Position numbers and translations under genes: made by a program. Below, one piece after another: positions 17,075 through 23,677 of a stretch of 47,027 bases of DNA (position 1 is its first letter; each line of letters starts with the position of its first letter). Below the pieces are notes generated by a model that was not told where the DNA came from, searched no databases, and saw only the letters and a program-made list of their open reading frames with translations. This DNA comes from JADGGM01 sp027307005. Lineage in GTDB: Bacteria > Gemmatimonadota > Gemmatimonadetes > Gemmatimonadales > Gemmatimonadaceae. The stretch covers positions 1-47,027 of the forward strand of contig DATIEP010000017.1 of NCBI GenBank assembly GCA_035455745.1. Direction: 5' to 3'.

Positions 17075-18156
17075 TACCGGAACGGAGGCGAGTAGAGCAG
17101 CCCTCCGTCCGTCCACAGCTTGTTGAGCCCGCGATCGATGTCCAGCGGCGTCGCGGGTCCGAGGTTGCGGTCGAAGATGTCCTTGTAGTTGCCGACCTTC
17201 TCGATCACGTGCAGCGTCCACTGTGGATCGAGTCCCAGCCCATCCGTTGCGCCGGGCTCGAGTCCCAAGAATCGACGGATGGATGGATCGGTGGTCTGCG
17301 CGAATTGCGCGGCGTTCTGCTGATCGATGCCGAACTCCTCGGCTTGCACCGGCGCGTGAAACACCCAGTTCACGATCTCCAGCCATGCATCGTCGCCGGT
17401 ACGCACCACAGGCGCGATGGGCTCCTTCGAGATCCGATCGGGAAGCACCACGTAATCGGCCGGATGCTGCAACATCGTGCGCGTGGTGGCGAGCCCCGCG
17501 CCATCCTGGCTGATGGCATCGCACCGTCCGCCGGCGAGCGCGCTGACCGCGGCGCGCAGATCCTCCATCACCACCGGATGAAACGTGATCTTGTTGCGCC
17601 GAGCGAAGTCGGTGAGGTTGAGCTCCGTCGTCGTGCCTTGTTGCACGCAGATGGTCGCGCCGTCGAGCATGCCGGCCCTGGTTACTTTCGATGACCTGGC
17701 CACCAGAAAGCCCTGGCCATCGTAGAAGTAGATGGGTCCGAAGTGAAAGTGCTGTCGTAAGGCGCGGCTGCTCGTGATGGTGGTGCCGTTCACGAGCACA
17801 TCCACCTCGCCCGACTGCAGCCCGGAAAACCGCTGTTCTTGCGTATACGGGATGAACTGCACCTTGTCCGGGTCGTCGAACAGGGCCACGCCTAACGCTC
17901 GGCAGAAATCGACGTCGAAGCCGCGCCAGCGCCCGGCGTCGTCCGGCGTGGCGAAGCCCGCGCCTTCCGTGATGCCGCACTTCACCGCGCCGCGCGCGCG
18001 GATGGCGGAGAGGGTCGGCGTCGCGCCGCCCGCCGCGTCGTTAGGCGTTGCGCCGGGCGCCGATTCGGTGCACGCGGCGAGCGCCGCCGCAGCGACGAGC
18101 GCCGCCGCGAATCGCGATGCCCGGCGCCGGATGCCAAACCACGCGGCGCCCGTCAC
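17074..18156 (-). CDS. aapJ: Amino-acid ABC transporter substrate-binding lipoprotein, AapJ type
   Basis: A 360-residue periplasmic binding protein. GTG 18156 overlaps the metC stop (GTGA) and begins an export signal (R-R-R, hydrophobic core) with lipobox L-A-A-C at Cys29, so it is probably lipid-anchored, whereas classical AapJ is soluble. The mature part opens with R-A-R-G-A-V-K-C-G-I and contains G-F-D-V-D-F-C-R-A-L-G-V-A, E-V-D-V-L-V-N-G-T-T and N-Y-K-D-I-F-D-R-N-L-G, all hallmarks of family-3 AapJ/BztA proteins. It captures L-amino acids for the two permeases that follow. Substrate range cannot be read from the sequence; the neighbouring lyase and deacylase genes suggest a sulfur or acylated amino acid (inference). 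Confidence 0.87.
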   Translation of the reverse strand: MTGAAWFGIRRRASRFAAALVAAAALAACTESAPGATPNDAAGGATPTLSAIRARGAVKCGITEGAGFATPDDAGRWRGFDVDFCRALGVALFDDPDKVQFIPYTQEQRFSGLQSGEVDVLVNGTTITSSRALRQHFHFGPIYFYDGQGFLVARSSKVTRAGMLDGATICVQQGTTTELNLTDFARRNKITFHPVVMEDLRAAVSALAGGRCDAISQDGAGLATTRTMLQHPADYVVLPDRISKEPIAPVVRTGDDAWLEIVNWVFHAPVQAEEFGIDQQNAAQFAQTTDPSIRRFLGLEPGATDGLGLDPQWTLHVIEKVGNYKDIFDRNLGPATPLDIDRGLNKLWTDGGLLYSPPFR

Positions 18157-19352
18157 GACCCACCGGCCGCCGCCCGGAGCCGGCCGAACCCGCGCTCGAG
18201 ATCGGCAACGAGATCCGCAGGATCCTCGAGACCGATGTGCAACCGGATGTACGGTCCGCCGCCAGCCGATTGCCACTGTGTGGCCGTTCGGTAAGGCGCG
18301 GGATGCATCGGGATCGCGAGGCTCTCGAATCCTCCGAAGCTCACGCCCTTGCCGAACAACTCGAGCGCGTCCAGCATCGCTTCCATCGCCGCCTTCGGTA
18401 CGGGCGCGAGCGATACACCGAACAGACTGCTGGCGCCGGTGAAATCGCGCGCCCACACCGCGTGCCCCGGGTCGGACGCGAGCGCCGGGTAATGCACGCG
18501 CGCCACCTCCGGCCGCGTGCACAGCCACTGCGCCACTTCCAGCGCGTTCCGATAGTGCCGGTCCATCCGCACGCCTAACGTGCGCAGCCCGCGCAGCGCG
18601 AGATACGCGTCGTCACCGCCCACGCAATTGCCTAACTCCGCCACCGCCGATCGCAGGCGCTCGTACAATGCTTCTGTCGTCGTGATCGTGCCGAGCATCA
18701 CGTCGCTGTGGCCGCCAATGTACTTGGTGGCCGCCTGGATCGAGACGTCGACCCCGCGCGCGAGCGCTGGAAAGAAGTACGGACTGGCCCACGTGTTGTC
18801 CATCACGACGACGATGCCGGCGTCGTGCGCGGCCCCCGCTATCGCGGGCACATCCTGCACCTCGAACGTCATCGATCCCGGCGACTCGACGAACACGACG
18901 CGCGTCTCGGGCTGGAACAACGTACGAATGTCCGCGCCGATCGACGGATCATAGTACGTCGTGCGCACGCCGCGCTTGGGCAGCGTTCCATCGCAGAACT
19001 TGCGCGTCGATGCGTACGCCGTGTCCACCATGAGTACGTGGTCGCCGTGCTGCGTGAGCGCATCGAGCGCGGTCGTTACCGCGGCCAAGCCAGACGGCAG
19101 GAGCATCGCGCGATATCCGCCTTCGACTGCAGCGATCGCCTCCTCGAGGGCGAAGGTCGTCGGCGTTCCGAGCTGGCCATAGCGCACGACGTCGAAGCGC
19201 GTCGCCGGATTTCGCGAGCGTTCGTACGTCGCCACCGTGGGGAAGAGAATCGTAGAAGCGTGATACACCGGCGGATTCACCGCGCCGTGCCGCTCCGATG
19301 GATTGCCGCCCGAATGCGTGAGCAGCGTGTCGATCGACTGGCGCGTCGTCAT
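18153..19352 (-). CDS. metC: Cystathionine beta-lyase (PLP-dependent)
   Basis: A 399-residue cytoplasmic Cys/Met-metabolism PLP enzyme. The start M-T-T-R-Q-S-I-D-T-L-L-T-H and the following P-P-V-Y-H-A-S-T-I match MetC. V-M-D-N-T-W-A-S-P carries the PLP-ring aspartate and A-A-T-K-Y-I-G-G-H-S-D carries the Schiff-base Lys210. Family members cleave cystathionine, cystine or other C-S substrates to pyruvate, ammonia and a thiol. Its stop overlaps the start of the ABC binding-protein gene, so lyase and importer are translationally coupled. A catabolic role on an imported sulfur amino acid fits as well as methionine synthesis. A 7-bp inverted repeat (19365-19379) lies just upstream. Confidence 0.88.
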   Translation of the reverse strand: MTTRQSIDTLLTHSGGNPSERHGAVNPPVYHASTILFPTVATYERSRNPATRFDVVRYGQLGTPTTFALEEAIAAVEGGYRAMLLPSGLAAVTTALDALTQHGDHVLMVDTAYASTRKFCDGTLPKRGVRTTYYDPSIGADIRTLFQPETRVVFVESPGSMTFEVQDVPAIAGAAHDAGIVVVMDNTWASPYFFPALARGVDVSIQAATKYIGGHSDVMLGTITTTEALYERLRSAVAELGNCVGGDDAYLALRGLRTLGVRMDRHYRNALEVAQWLCTRPEVARVHYPALASDPGHAVWARDFTGASSLFGVSLAPVPKAAMEAMLDALELFGKGVSFGGFESLAIPMHPAPYRTATQWQSAGGGPYIRLHIGLEDPADLVADLERGFGRLRAAAGGS

Positions 19353-19426
19353 GCCTCAAGGTACGGACGCGTCGCGTCCGCGGAAGAGCCGTGCGCGCGC
19401 GTCTTCATGCGCGACGGACGGCCCGC

Positions 19427-20827
19427 TCAGCTCGCACGCAGCGCCTCGGCACGGTGTGCCGCGGCCGACGCGCCCGACGCGCCCAACGCATCGAGCACCT
19501 GCGCGTACAGTCGCCATCCCCAGATGTTGCGCGGCCGCTTCGTCGTGCGCTCGGCGAGCAGCTCATCGGCCACCGGAAGGCGGCGCGCCCGCCATGCTGC
19601 ATCGATCAACAACTGCTCGAACAAGTCGCGTTGGGCATGACTGCCGCCGATGCGCTTGATCCGGTCGCGCGCCGGCGCGAGCAGATCGACCACGAGGCCG
19701 TAGTCGCCGCGGCGGTGCGCCACGATGGCGCGTGCGAGCGGCAAGCCGACGTCCGCCATCACCGTGGCTTCGGTGTGCTCGCCCGTGCGAGCGAACCGCT
19801 CGCACGACTCGATGAACTCGCCCACGCCGCGCGTATCATCCACTGCCGCGAGCGCCATGAGATAGTGCAGGTCGACGAACACGAGTGCGTGGTCGTGCTG
19901 ATGGCCCCGCGCGCAGTCGGCGAGCTCGCGCCACCGCGACCCGACGTCCACACCCGCCTGCTCGAGCCGCCACAGCAACGACACCGCATTCGTCACATCG
20001 AGATACTCGTCCGTGGACACCCGGCGAATTTCGGCGTCGTAGAGGTCGAGCACCGTGTCGTGGCGATCGAGATCGAGATGGTAGAGCGCCTCGTGCCAGC
20101 GCAGGTGCAGCGTGAAGTTGTTGCAGTGGCTCCAGTGCGGCGCCACGTTGCGGATCCACGTGAGGCCGTCGCCTAACCGTCCCTGCATCTCGGCCACATG
20201 GGCGACGGCGTGCGCCGCCCAGATGTCGCTCGGGTTGATTTCCACTGCGCGACGCCCGGTGGACTCCGCGCGCGCGTAGTCGCCCGATTCCTCGAGCGCG
20301 TAGGCGTGGCAGCCTAACACATAGCCGTAGCCCGGCATGTGCGGGCCCCACGCCGACAGCGCGCGCTCGATGGTGACCCGCATGCGCGCGCTCTCGCCCA
20401 GATACGACAGTACGAATTGCGACACGCGCAGCGCGATGATGTCGAGCGGACCGTGGTCCAACGCTGCGTCCCAGTGGTGCGCGGCGCCGCGGAGGTCGCC
20501 GTTGCACCAGGCATCCAGGGCCGCCACGTGCGACCGCTCGCGCGGCGCGAGCGCCGACGTGCGACCGGCCGCCCGGCAGGCGTTGTCGAGCGCGGTCGCG
20601 GCACGCGCGAATCCCGCGCGTTTGCTCGACAGGAGATTGAAATAGCCGTCCATGCAATGCGCGAGAACGCAGGACGGGTCATCGACCAGCACGGCATCGA
20701 GCCGCTCGCGCGCGTCGCTTCGCGCACCGAGGTAGGCGTCGATGGCGGCGTCGAGCCCGCGCACGCTCTCCGGCGTCGCCGCGAGGACCGGTTGGCCGCG
20801 TGCATCGGCAAAATTCGCTCTCAGCAT
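19427..20827 (-). CDS. TTC38-like tetratricopeptide repeat protein
   Basis: A 466-residue soluble all-helical protein with no signal peptide. Its sequence recalls TTC38 (tetratricopeptide repeat protein 38): an N-terminal A-I-D-A-Y-L-G segment, a middle block with H-W-S-H-C-N-N-F-T-L-H-L-R-W-H-E-A-L, then D-L-Y-D-A-E-I and L-W-R-L-E-Q-A-G-V-D-V-G. TPR-like helix pairs run throughout. No catalytic motif is obvious; the conserved His/Trp-rich stretch may be a functional site. It lies 55 bp after the deacylase gene and 74 bp before metC on the same strand, so it is probably cotranscribed. Why a TPR protein sits among amino-acid genes is unclear. Confidence 0.72.
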   Translation of the reverse strand: MLRANFADARGQPVLAATPESVRGLDAAIDAYLGARSDARERLDAVLVDDPSCVLAHCMDGYFNLLSSKRAGFARAATALDNACRAAGRTSALAPRERSHVAALDAWCNGDLRGAAHHWDAALDHGPLDIIALRVSQFVLSYLGESARMRVTIERALSAWGPHMPGYGYVLGCHAYALEESGDYARAESTGRRAVEINPSDIWAAHAVAHVAEMQGRLGDGLTWIRNVAPHWSHCNNFTLHLRWHEALYHLDLDRHDTVLDLYDAEIRRVSTDEYLDVTNAVSLLWRLEQAGVDVGSRWRELADCARGHQHDHALVFVDLHYLMALAAVDDTRGVGEFIESCERFARTGEHTEATVMADVGLPLARAIVAHRRGDYGLVVDLLAPARDRIKRIGGSHAQRDLFEQLLIDAAWRARRLPVADELLAERTTKRPRNIWGWRLYAQVLDALGASGASAAAHRAEALRAS

Positions 20828-20882
20828 AGCGCGTCGCCGCGGTGAACGGTGCCGGTCCGCGTGACCATCGCGGTGCAGCGCG

Positions 20883-21872
20883 TCAGGCCGGCTCGGTGAT
20901 CCAGTAGCGCACCACCGGATCGCCGGTGTTCACTACCTTGTGTGCCCACACCAGACCGGCCAGGCCGGCGCCCGGCGCGCGCACGCGCTCCACGACTTCG
21001 CCGAACACGTTGCAAATCTGTGCGACCTCCTGTCCGGCCGCGATGTCGTCGCCGACGCGCACGCCTAACCGAAGCAAACCCGACTTCGACGCGCGCACCA
21101 CCACACGGTCGCGGGCTGCGATCCGCGGGCCATTCGTCGGCAGTCCTCCGTCCAACATGCCGAGATGACGCATCACGTTGAACGCACCCTCCATGTGGGT
21201 GCGGACATCCGCCTCATCGAGCGTGCCGTTGCCACCGCACTCGGCGAGGATCGAGACGACGCCGTTGCGGCACGCCGAATGATTGAGCGAGCCCGCGAAC
21301 GGCGGAATCGTGCCGCCGTCCGTGGCTAGTGAAATTAAGCGAGGCGTGAAGGCGCGCGCCAAGGCTTCACCTTTCTCGTCGAGATCACGACGACCCGTGA
21401 GCGCGTAGCCGGCGAACGGAAACAGCATCTCGCCCAGGTCGCCGGCATGGAAGTCGATGTGATACTGGGCCGCGCCGATCACCTCGCGCAGCAGCACATC
21501 GGCGAGGATCTCGGAAATCGACCCGTCGCGGCGGCCGGGAGCGATCCGGTTCAGGTTGAGCCCATCGAGGGGCGAGACGAAACCGGCGCGGTGCTCGAAC
21601 ATGCGCATGTTGGACACGGGCACGCCGATCACGGCGCCCTGGAGCGTGTCCGGCTGGATTCCCTGCAACAGCCGCATCACGGCATCGATCGGCGCGTACT
21701 CGGCCGCGTGGACGCCGGCGGTGAAACAGAGCACGGGACCGTCTTCGCGACCGTTGATGAGGACGAGCGGCAGCTGGATGGGGCCGCCCGGCGTCTCGCC
21801 GATGGCGAGCCAGCCGCGTGCTTTCTCACCCGGCGCGGCGGTGATGTCGCGGATGCGGAGCGGAACGCGCAT
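20883..21872 (-). CDS. Succinylglutamate desuccinylase/aspartoacylase-family deacylase
   Basis: A 329-residue zinc carboxypeptidase-fold amidohydrolase. Zinc ligands are visible as H55-A-A-E58 (G-V-H-A-A-E) and H142 (D-F-H-A-G-D). N-L-N-R near residue 106 supplies the substrate-binding Asn/Arg pair. The C-terminal ~80 residues form a beta domain (G-L-L-R-L-G-V-R-V-G-D) as in AstE/AspA relatives. The family removes an acyl group from N-acyl amino acids or ectoine-type compounds. It starts 6 bp after the aminotransferase stop, so the two gene products probably act in sequence, deacylation then transamination (inference). The exact acyl group cannot be assigned; DoeB-like N-acetyl-diaminobutyrate deacetylases share this architecture. 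Confidence 0.82.
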   Translation of the reverse strand: MRVPLRIRDITAAPGEKARGWLAIGETPGGPIQLPLVLINGREDGPVLCFTAGVHAAEYAPIDAVMRLLQGIQPDTLQGAVIGVPVSNMRMFEHRAGFVSPLDGLNLNRIAPGRRDGSISEILADVLLREVIGAAQYHIDFHAGDLGEMLFPFAGYALTGRRDLDEKGEALARAFTPRLISLATDGGTIPPFAGSLNHSACRNGVVSILAECGGNGTLDEADVRTHMEGAFNVMRHLGMLDGGLPTNGPRIAARDRVVVRASKSGLLRLGVRVGDDIAAGQEVAQICNVFGEVVERVRAPGAGLAGLVWAHKVVNTGDPVVRYWITEPA

Positions 21873-21878
21873 CGCGCC

Positions 21879-23087
21879 TCAGTTCGCCGCCGCGCCGGCC
21901 GCGGCGCCCGTGCCTAACGAATGGTATGCCGCGGCGAGGCGGCGTACGCCCTCGTCGATCTCGTCGAGCCCGGCGTGGCTGAACGCCACGCGGATGAATC
22001 GGCCGCGTTGATCGCCGCCGCCGTTGGCGAAGAATCTGCTGCCGGCGATCACGATCACGCCGGCGTCGGCGGCACGGCGCGCGAGCGCATCGCCGTCCAC
22101 GCCGGGTGGCAGCGAGAGCCACAGATAGTAGCCGCCGTTAGGCGTCTGGAACGACACCTCGGGCAGCTGGCGCTCGAACGCGCGCACCATCCGGTCGCGA
22201 TGCGCCCGATACGTCTCCTGGACGCGCGTCGTGTGTGCGTCCAGACGGCCGGCGCGGCAGAACTCGAGGATCACGCGCTGCGTGAGCGGGCAGGAGCCGG
22301 CGTCGGTCTTGAGCTGCGCCATGCGCGCCAGCAGGTCGGGCGCGCCGGCGGCCCACCCCACGCGCAGTCCGGGTGCGAGCAGCTTGGAGAACGTGCCTAA
22401 CTGAATCACCGCGCTGCCCTCGGCATCCAACGACTTGAGCGACGGCACGGAGTCTCCCTCGAAGCGCACTTTCCGGTATGGGCTGTCTTCGACCAGCAGC
22501 ACGCCGTAGCGGCGCGCGAGCTCCACCAGCGCGCGCCGCCGCTCGAACGGCATCGTCACGCCCGTGGGGTTGTGAAAGTCGGGGACGTTGTAGATGAACT
22601 TGGGCGCACGCCCGGCCGCGGCTGCGCGATCGAGCACGGTTGCGAGCGCATCGACGTCCATGCCGTTCGCATCCTGCGGCACTTCGACGAACGTCGCGCC
22701 GAAGCTGCGGATGATCGGGATCGCGCTGAAGTACGTGGGCAGCGTCACCACGACGGCATCGCCCTCATCGATCATCAGCCGGCACACCAGCTCGAGCGCG
22801 TGCTTGGCGCCGTTGGTCACGAGCACGTTCGACGCGTTCAGCGAAGCGCCGTCGGCGCGCATGTGATCGGCGATCCATGCGCGGAGCTCCGGCAATCCGG
22901 GTCGCGGTGCGTACTGCAGTGTTTCAGCGCGGAATTCCGAGAGGGCGTTGCCGGCTTCGCTGGTGAGATCCGGCAGCAGCCCGGGGAAGGCGTGGCCCGA
23001 GTCGAATGCGATCGAATCGGCCGGCGCGGACGTCGGCATGACGGACGACAACTGCGTGGCGCGCCGCGCGAACGAGGCCGGTGGCAT
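21879..23087 (-). CDS. PLP-dependent aminotransferase, class I/II (2-aminoadipate/MocR-type)
   Basis: A 402-residue fold-type I aminotransferase. H-N-P-T-G (Asn173), E-D-S-P-Y (Asp201) and T-F-S-K-L-L-A-P-G-L-R with Schiff-base Lys235 are all in place. G-G-Y-Y-L-W-L lies near residue 330 and the carboxylate-binding Arg lies in F-I-R-V-A-F-S. The pattern resembles LysN/2-aminoadipate transaminases and the catalytic half of MocR proteins. It has no N-terminal wHTH domain, so it is an enzyme, not a regulator. It is first in a seven-gene run that continues to the ABC permeases. Two TGTNYGGACA sites lie 34-69 bp upstream of its start (see sites), so it probably heads a GntR-controlled operon. Confidence 0.84.
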   Translation of the reverse strand: MPPASFARRATQLSSVMPTSAPADSIAFDSGHAFPGLLPDLTSEAGNALSEFRAETLQYAPRPGLPELRAWIADHMRADGASLNASNVLVTNGAKHALELVCRLMIDEGDAVVVTLPTYFSAIPIIRSFGATFVEVPQDANGMDVDALATVLDRAAAAGRAPKFIYNVPDFHNPTGVTMPFERRRALVELARRYGVLLVEDSPYRKVRFEGDSVPSLKSLDAEGSAVIQLGTFSKLLAPGLRVGWAAGAPDLLARMAQLKTDAGSCPLTQRVILEFCRAGRLDAHTTRVQETYRAHRDRMVRAFERQLPEVSFQTPNGGYYLWLSLPPGVDGDALARRAADAGVIVIAGSRFFANGGGDQRGRFIRVAFSHAGLDEIDEGVRRLAAAYHSLGTGAAAGAAAN

Positions 23088-23120
23088 CCCCCGAAGCTCC
23101 GTGGTCAGAGTAAGGCTATT

Positions 23121-23130
23121 TGTACGGACA
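23121..23130. promoter_or_regulatory. Candidate GntR operator, site 1 (TGTACGGACA)
   Basis: A near-palindromic decamer TGTACGGACA in the AT-rich stretch 34 bp upstream of the aminotransferase start. TGT-N4-ACA symmetry fits GntR-family operators. The same pattern recurs 26 bp away (23147) and between the ABC ATPase and amidohydrolase genes (28641). Binding by the GntR protein encoded at 27096-27860 is inference. Confidence 0.5.
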
Positions 23131-23146
23131 AAATATCGCCCTAATA

Positions 23147-23156
23147 TGTATGGACA
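23147..23156. promoter_or_regulatory. Candidate GntR operator, site 2 (TGTATGGACA)
   Basis: The second decamer, TGTATGGACA, flanked to give an extended TATGT-N4-ACATA palindrome. It starts exactly 26 bp from site 1. Two sites about 2.5 helical turns apart would allow cooperative or overlapping repression of the aminotransferase operon promoter, which must lie around them. No convincing -35/-10 pair could be fixed. Confidence 0.5.
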
Positions 23157-23325
23157 TAAAGGGCAGGGTCAAGAGTCAGGGAAGCGTCGCCTGAGCAGGC
23201 GACTGGGGGAAGAGGGAAGGGGAACGAGGGGAAGTTGAGGCCGCGCAGAGCCGGCTAACCAGCGCTCCTTACTATAGTATAGCGAGCCCGGCAGTGGCCC
23301 GGACGGCTGGGCGGATTTCTCGGGG

Positions 23326-23356
23326 GCGGTGGTGCGGGATTCCCCAACACACGATC
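23326..23356 (+). repeat. 31-bp direct repeat, left copy
   Basis: It begins GCGGTGGTGCGGGAT and ends CCCCAACACACGATC. It matches the copy at 23622-23652 at 27 of 31 positions by eye. The two copies lie in the same orientation 296 bp apart and bracket the large inverted repeat, as if marking the edges of one element. Confidence 0.6.
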
Positions 23357-23427
23357 TAGGATAACACCGCCAGCGTTCTCCCCTCCTGAGCGAGTCGCTG
23401 CAATGCCGTTCCCCTCATGGCTTGCAT

Positions 23428-23553
23428 CTACGCTCATGAAGACGCGGACACAGCAGGACACAACGGACACGACACGAGCAACACCAAGCCTTTGATTTTT
23501 TGTCAGTGCTTTGTCCGTTGTGTCCTGTTGTGTCCGCGTCTTCATGAGCGTAG
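23428..23553. repeat. Large inverted repeat: 42-bp arms around a 42-bp loop
   Basis: The left arm (23428-23469) and right arm (23512-23553) are reverse complements at 41 of 42 positions. The single difference is the G of CACAGCAGG against A in the other arm. The spacer is also 42 bp and contains a T-rich tract. Arms include GAAGACGCGGACACA and the iterated unit GGACACA. As RNA from either strand this would fold into a very stable hairpin. It lies 3' of the debranching-enzyme gene and 5' of the aminotransferase operon, so it may be a terminator, an RNA element or a MITE-like repeat. The arms are too perfect to be chance. Confidence 0.8.
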
Positions 23554-23621
23554 CACTCTGCCCTTCCGACCTGCCTCACGATCCATCTTCGATCGTTCGT
23601 TCGTTTTTTCCCCCGGGAAGT

Positions 23622-23652
23622 GCGGCGGTGCTGGATCCCCCAACACACGGTC
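23622..23652 (+). repeat. 31-bp direct repeat, right copy
   Basis: It begins GCGGCGGTGCTGGAT and ends CCCCAACACACGGTC. It is the partner of 23326-23356 with four mismatches. It lies 26 bp beyond the debranching-enzyme stop codon. Confidence 0.6.
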
Positions 23653-23677
23653 ACCAAGCGAACCTCCTAGCACCCGG

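Larger units (their letters stand above)
23088..23677. other. 590-bp intergenic region: promoter, operators, repeats; no gene
   Basis: No credible coding sequence is seen. Several short open frames exist on both strands, but they arise from the repeats and lack ribosome-binding sites or homology. Reading leftward from 23160, the region holds AT-rich DNA with two operator-like decamers (23121-23156), which is the likely promoter of the aminotransferase operon. Further right there is a palindromic AT patch with TACTATAGTA near 23269-23280. A 42/42/42-bp inverted repeat follows, bracketed by 31-bp direct repeats. The right end lies just after the debranching-enzyme stop codon, so the hairpin could also act as its terminator. 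Confidence 0.7.

Noticed and set aside
19365..19379. 7-bp inverted repeat GGACGCG-T-CGCGTCC upstream of metC
   Set aside because: A one-base loop prevents a hairpin. It could be a protein site but is GC-rich and unsupported by a second copy.
23428..23553. Possible CRISPR
   Set aside because: There are only two arms, in inverted orientation, with no direct repeat/spacer series and no cas genes.
23255..23657. Short overlapping open frames on both strands in the repeat region
   Set aside because: Their similar sequences come from the inverted repeat itself. There are no ribosome-binding sites and no protein-like composition.
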